A DNA stretch of 64,000 bases, from positions 62,001 through 126,000 of the forward strand of contig JAHJTV010000073.1 in assembly GCA_018829445.1 (NCBI GenBank). The letters run 5' to 3'. The DNA is from a bacterium. GTDB lineage: Bacteria; SAR324; XYD2-FULL-50-16. The position numbers and the translations under genes are program-made. The notes beneath the pieces were generated by a model. It was not told where the DNA came from, made no database searches, and saw only the letters and a list, made by a program, of their open reading frames with translations. Of the stretch, positions 18,481 through 27,238 are shown one piece after another. Position 1 is the stretch's first letter; each line of letters begins with the position of its first letter.

Positions 18481-19548
18481 ATGCCCAAGAAAGCTGTCAG
18501 TATCATTTGCACAGAGGACCAGCGGTCTGAGTTGAAAAGACTTGCATCCAGCCGCACACTTGAATCGCGTTTAGTTGATAGAGCAAAAATAATTCTATTG
18601 AGCATTGAAGGCATTCAGAATAAAGATATTGCTCATCGTTTCGGTATTCGACAAAATACGGTTTCTGATATTCGAAAACGATTTATAAGTAACGGGATTA
18701 AGGGCCTTTACGATCAACCTCGATCAGGCAAACCCAAAACATATGACAAAGATTTTCGAAATAAAGTACTAAAACTACTGGAGTCAGAACCACCGGGAGG
18801 TCACTCAGCGTGGGACGGGCCCTTGATTGCAGCACAATTAAAAACCTCCACCCATGCCGTATGGCGCCTTCTGAAGAAAGAAGGCATACAGTTGAGCAGA
18901 AAGCGGAGTTGGTGCATCAGTACCGATCCACAGTTCGTTGCAAAGTCAGCCGATATTATTGGTCTGTATCTCAATCCGCCCCTGAATGCAATTGTGATTT
19001 CAGTAGACGAAAAACCCAGCATACAGGCTCTTGAACGGCAGACAGGATATGTAAAAGTTCAAAACGGAAAAATTGTCCGTGCCTATAAAAGCACATATAA
19101 GCGGCATGGGACACTCAATCTCTTTGCGGCTCTAGAAATCGCATCCGGTAAAATCTTTGGTAAAGTGACAAAAGAGAAAAAAAGACCGGATTTTATTCTG
19201 TTTATTGAGGAAATCATTACCGATCTACCCGGTGAAAAAGAGATACATGTAATCTTGGATAACTACTGCACGCACAAGAAAAATGAAGAATGGCTGCAAA
19301 AGCATCCAAATGTCTTTTTTCACTATACGCCGACGTCAGCCAGTTGGCTGAACCAAATTGAAATCTGGTTTGGCATTTTTACCAGAAAGGTCCTGCGCGG
19401 TGCTGGTTTTGAAAACACGACCAAACTCAGATCTGCCATAGAGGCATATATTGAATTCTATAACCAATCTCCCAGACCTTTTATCTGGAAGAAAAGAGAA
19501 GTCAAAGGATCTCAATTGAGAGATACTATCGATAATTTATGCTATTAA
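18481..19548 (+). CDS. IS630-family transposase
   Basis: I start at the ATG at 18481, which has GGAGG 7 bases upstream; an in-frame upstream extension is non-coding IS end. The product is 355 residues. The N-terminus has helix-turn-helix segments (NKDIAHRFGIRQNTVSDI, then an HTH of Rhodopirellula/IS630 type HAVWRLLKKEGIQLSRKR). The DDE catalytic residues are in place: SVDEKPSIQ, VILDNYCTHK and SWLNQIEIWF. The frame is uninterrupted. It lies within the FecR-TPR gene in the same orientation. Confidence 0.93.
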   Translation: MPKKAVSIICTEDQRSELKRLASSRTLESRLVDRAKIILLSIEGIQNKDIAHRFGIRQNTVSDIRKRFISNGIKGLYDQPRSGKPKTYDKDFRNKVLKLLESEPPGGHSAWDGPLIAAQLKTSTHAVWRLLKKEGIQLSRKRSWCISTDPQFVAKSADIIGLYLNPPLNAIVISVDEKPSIQALERQTGYVKVQNGKIVRAYKSTYKRHGTLNLFAALEIASGKIFGKVTKEKKRPDFILFIEEIITDLPGEKEIHVILDNYCTHKKNEEWLQKHPNVFFHYTPTSASWLNQIEIWFGIFTRKVLRGAGFENTTKLRSAIEAYIEFYNQSPRPFIWKKREVKGSQLRDTIDNLCY

Positions 19549-19552
19549 ACAC
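19531..19552 (-). repeat. IS630 element right terminal inverted repeat
   Basis: Read on the minus strand this begins GTGTTTAATAGCAT next to the TA at 19553-19554 and mirrors the left end. It overlaps the last codons of the transposase. Confidence 0.65.
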
Positions 19553-19729
19553 TATCATTGGCGGAAATCTACTTCCGCAAAGCACTGGATATTCGTATAG
19601 CCCAACGCAAACCCTTTACTGCCGATGATTACTGGATCATCATCGAATTAACCCGGGTGGTAAGAAACCTCAACGGAACCCTGGAAACTCGTCTTTTTAC
19701 TTGAATCCACCCTGCCGGAAATCATTCGC

Positions 19730-20545
19730 TTGAACAACCAACGGCTGGTCTCTGTTTTTTACAATGAACTGGGTGATATCAGCCAGAAAATGGGAGAGAG
19801 CAACCAGGCCTTGATGTATTATCAAAAATTCCTTGAGATTGCAGAGGGGCTTTACCATGCGGATCCCTCCAACACAGAGGCTGCCTGTGATCTGTCCATA
19901 AGCTATAACAAGCTGGGGGATATCAGCCAGAAAATGGGAGAGAGCAACCAGGCCTTAAGCTCCTATCAAAAGTCCCTTGAGATACGTGAGGGGCTTTACC
20001 AGACGGATAAGCAGTTTTCACGAGGGATTGATTTGATTGTTTCCTACTACAAGCTTGGAACCATCTATTTTGATTTAGAGGAATGGGAGAACGGGAGAGA
20101 ATACATTAAACGGGCTTTGATGTTTTTGATTGATTACCGGGAGCAAGGTCTTCTAAAAGGCTATTCAGACTATTTGAACTGGATTCCATATTTGGAGAAT
20201 TTTGAAAACAACTTGCTTAATGAGAAATGCTGGGGAGAGGTTTTGAAAGGCAATTTCGATCAAGCCAAATCATTATGCCTTCAGGCTTTTCAACTAAACC
20301 CGGAATCATACGCATCTGCAGTGAATCTGGGGCACACCTATCTGCTGACCGGGGATCGGAACACGGCTAGTGAGTATTATAAAAAGACCATTGAGTTGCT
20401 GAAAATAGAGGAGGAGCTGTTAACCGGTCCGGTGGCTGATTTTAAGCTGTTTATTGAAAGAGGCTGGCAACCGGAGATCTGTCGTGAGGAGATGGAATGG
20501 ATGAAAGAGGCCTTCAGACAAAAACAGGAGGCAGTGCAACCATGA
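19730..20545 (+). CDS. TPR protein (C-terminal fragment of the broken FecR-TPR gene)
   Basis: This 271-residue open frame has a TTG as its first possible start and no ribosome site; the true coding frame enters from upstream (from about 19688). Two near-identical TPR units are visible, each with LGDISQKMGESNQAL followed by YYQKFLEI or SYQKSLEI. A third helix pair lies around KGNFDQAKSLCLQAFQLNPE. The last codon overlaps the next gene (ATGA at 20542-20545), so translation was coupled to the CHASE2 protein. It is probably not made as an independent protein. Confidence 0.6.
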   Translation: MNNQRLVSVFYNELGDISQKMGESNQALMYYQKFLEIAEGLYHADPSNTEAACDLSISYNKLGDISQKMGESNQALSSYQKSLEIREGLYQTDKQFSRGIDLIVSYYKLGTIYFDLEEWENGREYIKRALMFLIDYREQGLLKGYSDYLNWIPYLENFENNLLNEKCWGEVLKGNFDQAKSLCLQAFQLNPESYASAVNLGHTYLLTGDRNTASEYYKKTIELLKIEEELLTGPVADFKLFIERGWQPEICREEMEWMKEAFRQKQEAVQP

Positions 20546-22173
20546 CCCTATCATCCCCAAACCTTGGCAGGATAACATTCGTCCCGGCTTTTCTGAACCG
20601 GGTATTGCTGCAGATTTTGGTGATTCCCCTGCTTCTTTCCTTGGGAATTGCCGTTTTTCCGCCTGTCTGGAATTTGGACCTTACCCTGAGCCAAATAACT
20701 TCTCTGCGTAAACAACTGGTGAATCCTTCTCCCGAGGTGGTGATGGTAACCATTGATGAAGAGGATGACCGCCTTTTCAGCCCGCAGGTACATGGTTCCA
20801 TGTTTGACAAAGGAGCTTCCCGCTGGCGGCAGATCCATGCAGAAGTCATCAACCGTTTGAGCGCATCAACATCAAAACCTCGGGCCATCGGCCTGGATAT
20901 CCTCTTTGATAAATCCCAAACGGAATTTGACGATGCCTTGATTAAAAGCCTGCAGAACGCGGATAAACAAAATGTCAATTTGGTACTGGGAGTTAAGGAC
21001 AAAGCGCTGGATAGTGATCACTGGATGAACCGGCTCTATAAAACCGGTGTCATCCAACTGGGAAGTGTTGTAGCTAACCAATACAGCGACAGCGGTTTAG
21101 TCAAGTCCATTCTCCTGAAAAACAGCTTTCAAATCTCAGGAGAACCGGCACAAACTTTCACCATCCCGTCGCTGGCCGTTGCGCTTTATAGCAGGCATGC
21201 GGATCTTTCCGAATTACCGGCAGAGGTAACCGTAAAACTGGCGAACCGACCGTTTCTGCACTATAATTACCGGGATATTCTGGATAGGGAACGATTTGAT
21301 GAGATTCAATCAGATTTTGAAAACAGGATTGTTGTCATCGGGGCCGAACATCCCGGTGATGTGATCGGTTTTCCCTTTATTCCTGCCGGTCAACCGAAAC
21401 TATCGGCTAATCGGATCTTCGGTGTCTTTTATCATGCCAATGCCGTGAATTACATGGTGTATCGCAAAAGCCTTCAAGAGATCGAAGGACTGGGAAAACT
21501 CTTTCTGCTGGTGATGACTGTGATTCTGATCAATAGCCTGAATCTGGTTCTAAAACGGTTTGGTCTGATTTACAGAGTATTGGTTTCAATCGGTGTGTTG
21601 ACCGGCTTTAATTATTGGGCGCTGGGCTCCGATTGGGTTATCCCTCTGGCAAGTGTTAATCTGGCAGCCATCATCGGCCTGGGAGTTGTTCTGTTGCCTG
21701 AGCTGGTGCTCTTAGGACAAACACTGAGGTTAAAACGACTACGAAAGTTTTATCCCCATATGGCGCAGGAACTATTCAGGCAGACTGGAACACACTTAAG
21801 CCGGCCCTGTCACAACCTGGTTCAACTATCGGATCTGATTTTATCGCTGAATAAGATATTTGTGGAAGCCAAAGGTCATACCCGTTTTGAAGAGATGGAT
21901 TTTCGTTTTTTCCTGAAACAGGAGCTGTTGGTTCCCGATTTTACCCTGTCAAAAAAACGACCGGATAGCATCGGCCGGGCAGATTTTCTCAAGGAAGAAT
22001 TTGTGGGAACCCGTATTCGACGACTCCGCAACTATCTATCCCATGCTAACCTGAACGACCTGTGGTACAACTGGCTATGGACGCTGTATCCTATTATTCG
22101 GGTAAACCCAGTTACCTGGAACTCAATGAGTCAGGTATTTACAGACTTCAGTACGGGCTTCTCAAAGACCTGA
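20542..22173 (+). CDS. CHASE2-domain membrane sensor, frameshifted near its C-terminus
   Basis: The start is the ATG overlapping the preceding stop. One membrane helix (about 18-42) precedes a CHASE2 domain (about 50-330) and three helices (about 320-400). A cytoplasmic tail follows, containing RRLRNYLSHAN with Arg496-x4-His501, the same HEPN-like motif as in the CHASE2 protein at 6.5-8.8 kb. The frame stops at 22173, but a shift near 22088-22095 opens a frame reading YYSGKPSYLELNESG and continuing to a TGA at 22236-22238. That tail matches the pattern of the paralogue (YNGPACYL...). The full gene was therefore about 565 codons and is now altered at its last 45 codons, by mutation or assembly error. 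Confidence 0.75.
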   Translation: MTLSSPNLGRITFVPAFLNRVLLQILVIPLLLSLGIAVFPPVWNLDLTLSQITSLRKQLVNPSPEVVMVTIDEEDDRLFSPQVHGSMFDKGASRWRQIHAEVINRLSASTSKPRAIGLDILFDKSQTEFDDALIKSLQNADKQNVNLVLGVKDKALDSDHWMNRLYKTGVIQLGSVVANQYSDSGLVKSILLKNSFQISGEPAQTFTIPSLAVALYSRHADLSELPAEVTVKLANRPFLHYNYRDILDRERFDEIQSDFENRIVVIGAEHPGDVIGFPFIPAGQPKLSANRIFGVFYHANAVNYMVYRKSLQEIEGLGKLFLLVMTVILINSLNLVLKRFGLIYRVLVSIGVLTGFNYWALGSDWVIPLASVNLAAIIGLGVVLLPELVLLGQTLRLKRLRKFYPHMAQELFRQTGTHLSRPCHNLVQLSDLILSLNKIFVEAKGHTRFEEMDFRFFLKQELLVPDFTLSKKRPDSIGRADFLKEEFVGTRIRRLRNYLSHANLNDLWYNWLWTLYPIIRVNPVTWNSMSQVFTDFSTGFSKT

Positions 22174-22238
22174 ATGTGTATCTTCGTGGCTGGATAGAAT
22201 ATGAAGAACCACAATTTACTTCTCAGCCTCTGGTATGA
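22088..22238 (+). pseudogene. Out-of-frame C-terminal tail of the CHASE2 gene
   Basis: Reading one frame over from the annotated CHASE2 stop gives about 48 codons of protein-like sequence (YYSGKPSYLELNESG, then LLKDLNVYLRGWIEYEEP) that ends at TGA 22236-22238. The same short pattern, Y-x-G-x-P-x-YL followed by a helical segment, ends the paralogue at 6521-8833. This supports a one-base frameshift around 22090. Confidence 0.6.
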
Positions 22239-22280
22239 TCAACGAAGATTGATAACGAATCACAGATTGAAATTATCTGA

Positions 22281-22640
22281 TGGTGTGGATTTGAAAAGAG
22301 AGGGTCGCATCAAGTTGTTCCGGGCTGCCCCGGCAGAGATCATGCGAATAATTTTAAACCACTGTTTATGGATATTGGATTGGTTTATCACCTGATGAGG
22401 AATGATAGGTCTAGAATCAGCACACTTCCGGCAAGGACGCTGAAGACAGAAAGGCAATTGTCCTATGCAGATATGAGAAAAAGAGCGGAGCTTGATTATT
22501 GGCTGCGGGAAGAACAAAGCTCAAACACCAAAGTCGATTATGTCATATCTCAGGGTGGTTTATTCTTTTCGATTGAAGTCAAGCCCGGAGGAAGTGTTTC
22601 TTCCCGTCACGTTTTCCCTTTTCACTATTCCCCAATATGA
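22281..22640 (+). pseudogene. Remnant of an AAA ATPase/DUF4143 protein (C-terminal, DUF4143 part)
   Basis: The open stretch has no start but reads FKPLFMDIGLVYHL, then RKRAELDYWLREEQSS and KVDYVISQGGLFFSIEVKPG. This is the hallmark order of the DUF4143 nuclease-like domain of archaeal/bacterial AAA ATPases (K-x-D-x-GL, YW, E/KVD-F, EVK). The N-terminal ATPase is missing and the end is truncated. It lies just past the CHASE2 gene and tail-to-tail with a separate ATPase remnant. Confidence 0.65.
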
Positions 22641-22670
22641 CTTTCAATTTCTTTGTCCAAACGTAAGCCA

Positions 22671-23024
22671 TTAACTTTCTGAAACACCTTTCATCAAAAC
22701 AAATTTCTGAGAACCCGTCAGAATGTATTGTCCCTTTAGTTCGCGTTTCTTATCAATGCGGACTTTCAGGTGGCGAAATATACTGGGAGCATACTGAACT
22801 TCATCAATCAGAACGGGAGGAGGATATTTTTCAAAAAAAAGATCCGGTGAGTTATCCGCCAATTCAGTGTCCGGGATGGAATCAAGCGAAACATAGCTGT
22901 AGTTAGGAAACATCCTTTTTAACAAAGGTGTTTTTCCAACTTGACGGGCCCTGGTAATCACCAGCGAGGGGAGAAGCCCTGTAAGATGTCTGATTCTTGA
23001 TGACACGTTCCGATTTTTAAACAT
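22671..23024 (-). pseudogene. Remnant of an AAA ATPase/DUF4143 protein (N-terminal ATPase part)
   Basis: The 117 residues match the N-terminal ATPase domain of the same family as the adjacent plus-strand remnant. They include Walker A TRARQVGKTPLL, LFFEKYPPPVLIDEVQYAP (Walker B) and QYILTGSQKFVLMKGVSES. The frame stops exactly where the family continues with L-x-GR, leaving less than a third of the usual 370-400 residues. It begins with an in-frame ATG, but there is no strong ribosome site. It is almost certainly not functional. Confidence 0.75.
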
Positions 23025-23671
23025 AGGACAAATTGGATAGTCTTATTATTGAATTGTCAGTATTCGAGAAACTGTATATTCGTAACAAGATCTTGCCAAT
23101 CACATACATCGTCCTGAGAGTAAAAATCCCTTTTATTGGTGGAGCCCTTTTAAGCCACAATTCACATTCGACAATCCTTTCGACGGGGTTTGAATAGTCG
23201 AGTATGTTGACAAAGTCTTTTCAGTATTCCAAATGATTGGATAAATCCTTGAAATGGGGAGAAATCCTATAACTGTTTGAAAGAAGCCTTCTGTTTTTTC
23301 CAATCTAAAAACCAAAGGTATAGGCTGCTATGGGAAATTTGAAGAGTTCGATACATTCCCAATAGATAATGGTTTTCCAAAGCTTATTGGATTCATCAGA
23401 AAATGAATAAATCGATTGAGAAGGATTTAACAATTCATTGATGAAATTGACCCTCTTATCAAATCCAGTAAGGCTCAAAAGATATGCCATTCCCCGAACA
23501 ACCAAACAGAATTAATAAAGCTTGTCAATAATGTCATCCTTTCGAAGAAAGGTAGATTGTGGAATGATAAAAAATTGCAGGTGTCCTCCAATAAATCATC
23601 TAATAACCATGAAACCTGTAACGGAGAAAAGTCAAAATGAAAGTCGTAACTCCATTTTTTGTGGGACCCTA
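23025..23671. other. Gene-free stretch
   Basis: These 647 bases contain only short open frames on both strands without ribosome sites or family resemblance. They sit among gene remnants and are probably decayed sequence. Confidence 0.4.
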
Positions 23672-23782
23672 TTTTTTCTTGTGGATGGAAAACCGGTATT
23701 TTCCGGTTCACAGTGTTAGTTAGATGAAAAATGTTGGGGAGAAATTCTGAAACAGCACTTCAAAGCTTTTAAAAGAGATTAG
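23672..23782 (+). pseudogene. Fused scraps of a third FecR-TPR gene
   Basis: Two pieces stay in the same frame around a TAG. The first, LVDGKPVFSGSQC, matches LVEGQPVFAGSQC near the start of the FecR gene at 17171. The second, LDEKCWGEILKQHF, matches LNEKCWGEVLKGNF in the TPR part at 20.2 kb. The bases GGTTCACAGTGTTA are identical in both FecR copies. An internal deletion has joined the two ends of a former gene. This shows that the FecR-TPR family was present at least once more at this site. Confidence 0.65.
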
Positions 23783-24023
23783 GTGAAAACCAGGCGAACG
23801 TTGGTTTTTGCAATTCACAGCTAGAAACTTATCTACCAGAGTTAGACATTAATCTATATATACTATTTCTTCAAGCTCCAATAGATGAATTATTATAGCT
23901 GTTTAAGTTATTGGCAGGAATATTGCGTTTAAGGGAGGGTATAATGGTTTGGATCACTTCTGAATTGATCGCTGCAGCACAATGAATATCGAATCGATCC
24001 AGTTTAAACAAGTGAGGTACAAA

Positions 24024-26000
24024 ATGAAAAAAACGACTGAAAAAATAACGATTGTCTTACTGATAATCTGCATTTCGTTTCTAACCGCTTGTCAAGGTGA
24101 AAACGACTCCTGTAGTCAAAACGGAGACAATTGCGTTAATCAAACGGAAATTGACAATAATACAAACCCCGACCTGGTTTCATTGACTTTTTCGATTCAA
24201 CTTACAAAAAGCCTGAACCCTGCCAAAACCTATATTGCTGTTTCAAATTCTGTTTCCACAAAATTCGATGTTGTATCCGTGGATATCACCGTACGAAAAA
24301 CCAGTGATCTTTCGGAAATATTTCGGAAGATAGATTTGGTCGAAATACCTATCGACTCGGGTAACTGGCAAGGAACATTGGAGGATCTTCCGGCAAATAC
24401 CAGTTTCAATTTTATGGCAAATGCCTACAATGAGTCGCGACAGGTGATATTCACGGATAGTATCACCCAATCGCTGATCACTGATGGAACCAATGAACTC
24501 GACTTCGAAATGTCAGGTGTCAATGACAGCAATTCAGCTATAGCACCAAAAATTGTCGCTGTTTATGTACCAGAAGAGATTGAAACAGATTCAGTCGGCA
24601 ATATCATCAGCATAGAAATTGAGTATTCCGACGTTGTGGAATACAGCATTGAAGTCAGTAATGGCTCCATCACTTCTGGCATATCGGGGATACATGACCT
24701 GGTGGGCAACCTGGAAATTACCTATAACGCTCCTTCAGCTCCTGGGGAAGATACACTGGTTATTCGAGTAAAAAGTGCTGACGGAGGCGATACCGTTAGT
24801 ATCATCTGCCCGTTACAGATTGTGGAAACATCGGTTTCCGGAGGAATCAGTATGGTTTTCGGACCAATAATAGAAGGATTATCCATACTGCGGTTGCCTG
24901 ATTCCCTGCAAATCGAGGTTCTGACTGATTCCGATGCAGGTTTAACCTACTCCTGGAGTGGAACCGTTGATTTTGCCTCAATCTCTTCTTCTTCTTCTTC
25001 AAATCCCCTAATCATCAACCCTTTCTCTGAAAGCAATACAGGGGATATTACAATCGTTGTAAAAGGTGCGAATGGTATAACAACTTCACGGACTCAGACC
25101 ATGATTGCTGGAGATTATCCTTATCAAATGATCATTACAGAAGAAAACGAATCGTCCCCCTTGCCGGATACCGGACAGATATCATCCTATACAGGGATAT
25201 ACGGCGAAGATTCAGATTATGGAGATAATTCAAAGTCGTTTTCGTTTAATAGTGCCGAGACAGTAACAGATAATACAACCGGCCTTGAATGGCAAGCCCA
25301 GGATGATAATGTTGAGCGAACCTGGGAAGGGGCGGTTATGTATTGTCAAACACTGGATCTGAATAACCAATCGGATTGGCGATTGCCGGAGAAGAAGGAA
25401 TTAATCAGGTTGGTCAATTATGGGACATATCGGCCTGCTATTGATACTGAATTTTTCACTGGTACAAAATCAGAGGTTGGTAATTCCTACTATTGGACAG
25501 CAACGCCTTACGTTTCTAGCTCTGAAGAGGTCTGGGCCGTTACTTTTGACTGGGGATTTGCCCTAAACCAGGACAAGGGAACATCCAGCTATCACTATAC
25601 CCGTTGTGTAAGAGGTAATCAGTTGGCAACATCCGAAATGGTTGACAACACGGATGGTACGGTTACTGACAATACTACCGGCCTTATCTGGCAACAAGCA
25701 GAAGCAGGAAGTTTGACCTGGGAATCGGCAATTAGCTATTGCGAAGGTTTGAGTCTGACGGGCAAAGATGATTGGAGACTGCCTAATATTGTAGAACTGG
25801 AATCGATCATCGATGACTCCATTCACTCTCCTGCAGTTAACTTGGCTTTGTTTCCCGGTGTAACCTCTAATGGGTATTGGTCGTCAACCACACATGCCGA
25901 ATTGACATTTCATGCCATGTATTCCCATTTTCAGGTGGGAAACGTAGGAAGTTTCAGTAAATCCGAAACACGTGGCGTACATTGTGTTCGAAACAATTAA
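24024..26000 (+). CDS. Lipoprotein with two C-terminal DUF1566 (Lcl C-terminal) domains
   Basis: I start at the ATG at 24024, with GAGG 7 bases upstream; an upstream in-frame ATG at 23982 has no site. The product is 658 residues. A lipobox FLTAC makes it a lipoprotein. The middle (about 45-380) is beta-rich with Ig/PKD-like patterns. Two DUF1566 repeats follow, each beginning VTDNTTGL-W and containing the DDWRLP or SDWRLP motif, a YYWTAT or GYWSST strand and a CVRG/CVRN ending. This C-type-lectin-like fold is common in surface proteins of deltaproteobacteria. It is the first of two adjacent lipoprotein genes and is probably exposed at the outer membrane. Confidence 0.8.
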   Translation: MKKTTEKITIVLLIICISFLTACQGENDSCSQNGDNCVNQTEIDNNTNPDLVSLTFSIQLTKSLNPAKTYIAVSNSVSTKFDVVSVDITVRKTSDLSEIFRKIDLVEIPIDSGNWQGTLEDLPANTSFNFMANAYNESRQVIFTDSITQSLITDGTNELDFEMSGVNDSNSAIAPKIVAVYVPEEIETDSVGNIISIEIEYSDVVEYSIEVSNGSITSGISGIHDLVGNLEITYNAPSAPGEDTLVIRVKSADGGDTVSIICPLQIVETSVSGGISMVFGPIIEGLSILRLPDSLQIEVLTDSDAGLTYSWSGTVDFASISSSSSSNPLIINPFSESNTGDITIVVKGANGITTSRTQTMIAGDYPYQMIITEENESSPLPDTGQISSYTGIYGEDSDYGDNSKSFSFNSAETVTDNTTGLEWQAQDDNVERTWEGAVMYCQTLDLNNQSDWRLPEKKELIRLVNYGTYRPAIDTEFFTGTKSEVGNSYYWTATPYVSSSEEVWAVTFDWGFALNQDKGTSSYHYTRCVRGNQLATSEMVDNTDGTVTDNTTGLIWQQAEAGSLTWESAISYCEGLSLTGKDDWRLPNIVELESIIDDSIHSPAVNLALFPGVTSNGYWSSTTHAELTFHAMYSHFQVGNVGSFSKSETRGVHCVRNN

Positions 26001-26023
26001 CGGAAAAAGAAGAGGAAGAAAAA

Positions 26024-26719
26024 ATGAAAATCATCCTGATTGCCTTCGCACTAAGTTGTGTACTGGTTTCATGTTCATCTACAAAAAAAACAATATTTGT
26101 TGGAAATGGCTTTAAGTATCAGAAAACCGAAGATGCCTGTGAAACATTGGACATGCTGGTCGACAATGTCGATTGGCATTATAAGATCTACAACCGTTTT
26201 CGCGATTCCACCATGAACAACCTATTGTTGGATAAGTCCAACTGTAATACCTGGAACCGGGAAGAACTGGCCAAAGAACTTACCAAAAGACGAAAGACTA
26301 ACGAATCGGGTGTGGTATTAGGAGATATTAACTCATGGTCCTGCTTCAACAGAGTATTCGAGGACAACCCCGCAGTAAAGGAAGCCTGCCCCAAAACATT
26401 TGAGGAGGCTGATCAACGGCTGAAAAAGCTGAATGCCGACTGGAAAACGTTTGCTGATGCAAGATGTAATGATTTTGAAAAATGTCTCCAAAACAAATCA
26501 AGCGATTTTACCATTTTTGCATTGGCCTGTAACGCAAATCTGAGATCGCTGTTTGAGACGTTCTTTAACAGAAACTCTAGCCACAGTTATTCGTGTCCAA
26601 ATAAAAAGCAGGATGTGTCAGAGGGGTTTTTCTTAATTGAATCCTGCATGAACAAGGAAGATTGGGATTATGGAAACATCTGTGAAAACTATTACAATGT
26701 TCTTTATACAAAGGAGTAA
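26024..26719 (+). CDS. Cys-rich lipoprotein of unknown function
   Basis: The start is the ATG at 26024, with AGGAAG upstream. The signal peptide ends in the lipobox LVSC, giving a mature lipoprotein of about 214 residues. It contains about ten Cys residues spread through helical sequence (DACETLDML, SNCNTWNREE, ACPKTFEEA, YSCPNKKQ), which suggests several disulphides outside the cytoplasm. I do not recognise the family. It starts 23 bases after the DUF1566 lipoprotein gene and is probably in the same operon. Confidence 0.6.
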   Translation: MKIILIAFALSCVLVSCSSTKKTIFVGNGFKYQKTEDACETLDMLVDNVDWHYKIYNRFRDSTMNNLLLDKSNCNTWNREELAKELTKRRKTNESGVVLGDINSWSCFNRVFEDNPAVKEACPKTFEEADQRLKKLNADWKTFADARCNDFEKCLQNKSSDFTIFALACNANLRSLFETFFNRNSSHSYSCPNKKQDVSEGFFLIESCMNKEDWDYGNICENYYNVLYTKE

Positions 26720-27238
26720 TGAGTTCCCGTAATGATTTGTATTTTCCGGGTAGGAATAATTCCTTTTCCAAGCTTAACGGCAAGGTTGGATTTTTTAAAA
26801 ATTGATAGTCATCCAATTCCACTGATTGGCATCTGAGGCGGCTGAACTATGAAATTTGAACAATAATCTTAAGTGTCGCCCAATCGATTTAAAAAAATCC
26901 ATAAGCCTGCCATCAATAAAGAAAGCAATGCACAGTTGTCCTCGTTGCGTTAAATCCCTGATTAGGCGAATGCAAACAAAGCAACATGGTTCGCACTCAA
27001 CTGGATTTTTATCAAAATGCTCTTTCTGTGGGATTCAATCCTTGGTATCAATTGTCATAGTTTCGCACCATTAAAATTTAATATTTCAAGGGTATCCCTG
27101 ATTACGTGCTTACTGGATTGGTCTTTCTAAGCTGATCTGGATTTTCTCCAAGATTTCTAGCAATCTCAAATGTTGATTAGCATCCTTGCTACCTGTTACC
27201 ATGCTTTCTTGTACCAATATTTTGCTTTATCCACTTCA
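26720..27238. other. Intergenic region between convergent genes
   Basis: These 519 bases lie between the lipoprotein gene and the convergent kinase-WD40 gene. A 72-codon plus-strand open frame (26856-27074) has no ribosome site and looks random. No clear terminator hairpin was found. Confidence 0.4.

Larger units (their letters stand above)
18415..19554 (+). mobile_element. IS630-family insertion sequence, about 1.14 kb, flanked by TA
   Basis: A complete single-transposase element has TA dinucleotides at both borders (18415-18416 and 19553-19554), as expected for IS630-family TA target duplication. Its ends form imperfect inverted repeats: left TTGTTTACTTGCAT, right (reversed) GTGTTTAATAGCAT. 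Removing it with one TA restores the host TPR frame exactly, which fixes both borders to the base. The transposase looks intact, so the element may still be mobile. Confidence 0.88.
17171..20545 (+). pseudogene. FecR-TPR gene broken by two frameshifts and an IS630-family insertion
   Basis: The parent gene can be rebuilt. The FecR part (to 18121) shifts frame at 18113-18117 and continues through TPR-like sequence to codon CTA at 18414-18416, where an IS element enters. Deleting the IS and one TA copy joins GGGAAACTA to TCATTGGCG and reads GKLSLAEIYFRKALDIR, a perfect TPR helix. A second frameshift near 19687-19690 (stop at 19704) is bridged to LVFLLESTLPEIIRLNN and then to the C-terminal open frame. 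Two of the lesions could be assembly errors, but the IS is certain. The gene overlaps the downstream CHASE2 gene by ATGA, so the pair was an operon. Confidence 0.75.

Noticed and set aside
22671..23024. A working small ATPase or toxin-antitoxin gene
   Set aside because: It ends in the middle of the conserved GSQ...SLAGR region and lacks the DUF4143 half, so it is a fragment.
23133..23711. Three overlapping minus-strand frames of 60-78 codons
   Set aside because: AT-rich text without start signals; they overlap the plus-strand FecR remnant, which is better supported.
26856..27074. A 72-codon plus-strand open frame with two CxxC pairs (CPRC, CSFC)
   Set aside because: Cys pairs hinted at a zinc finger, but there is no ribosome site and the rest looks random.
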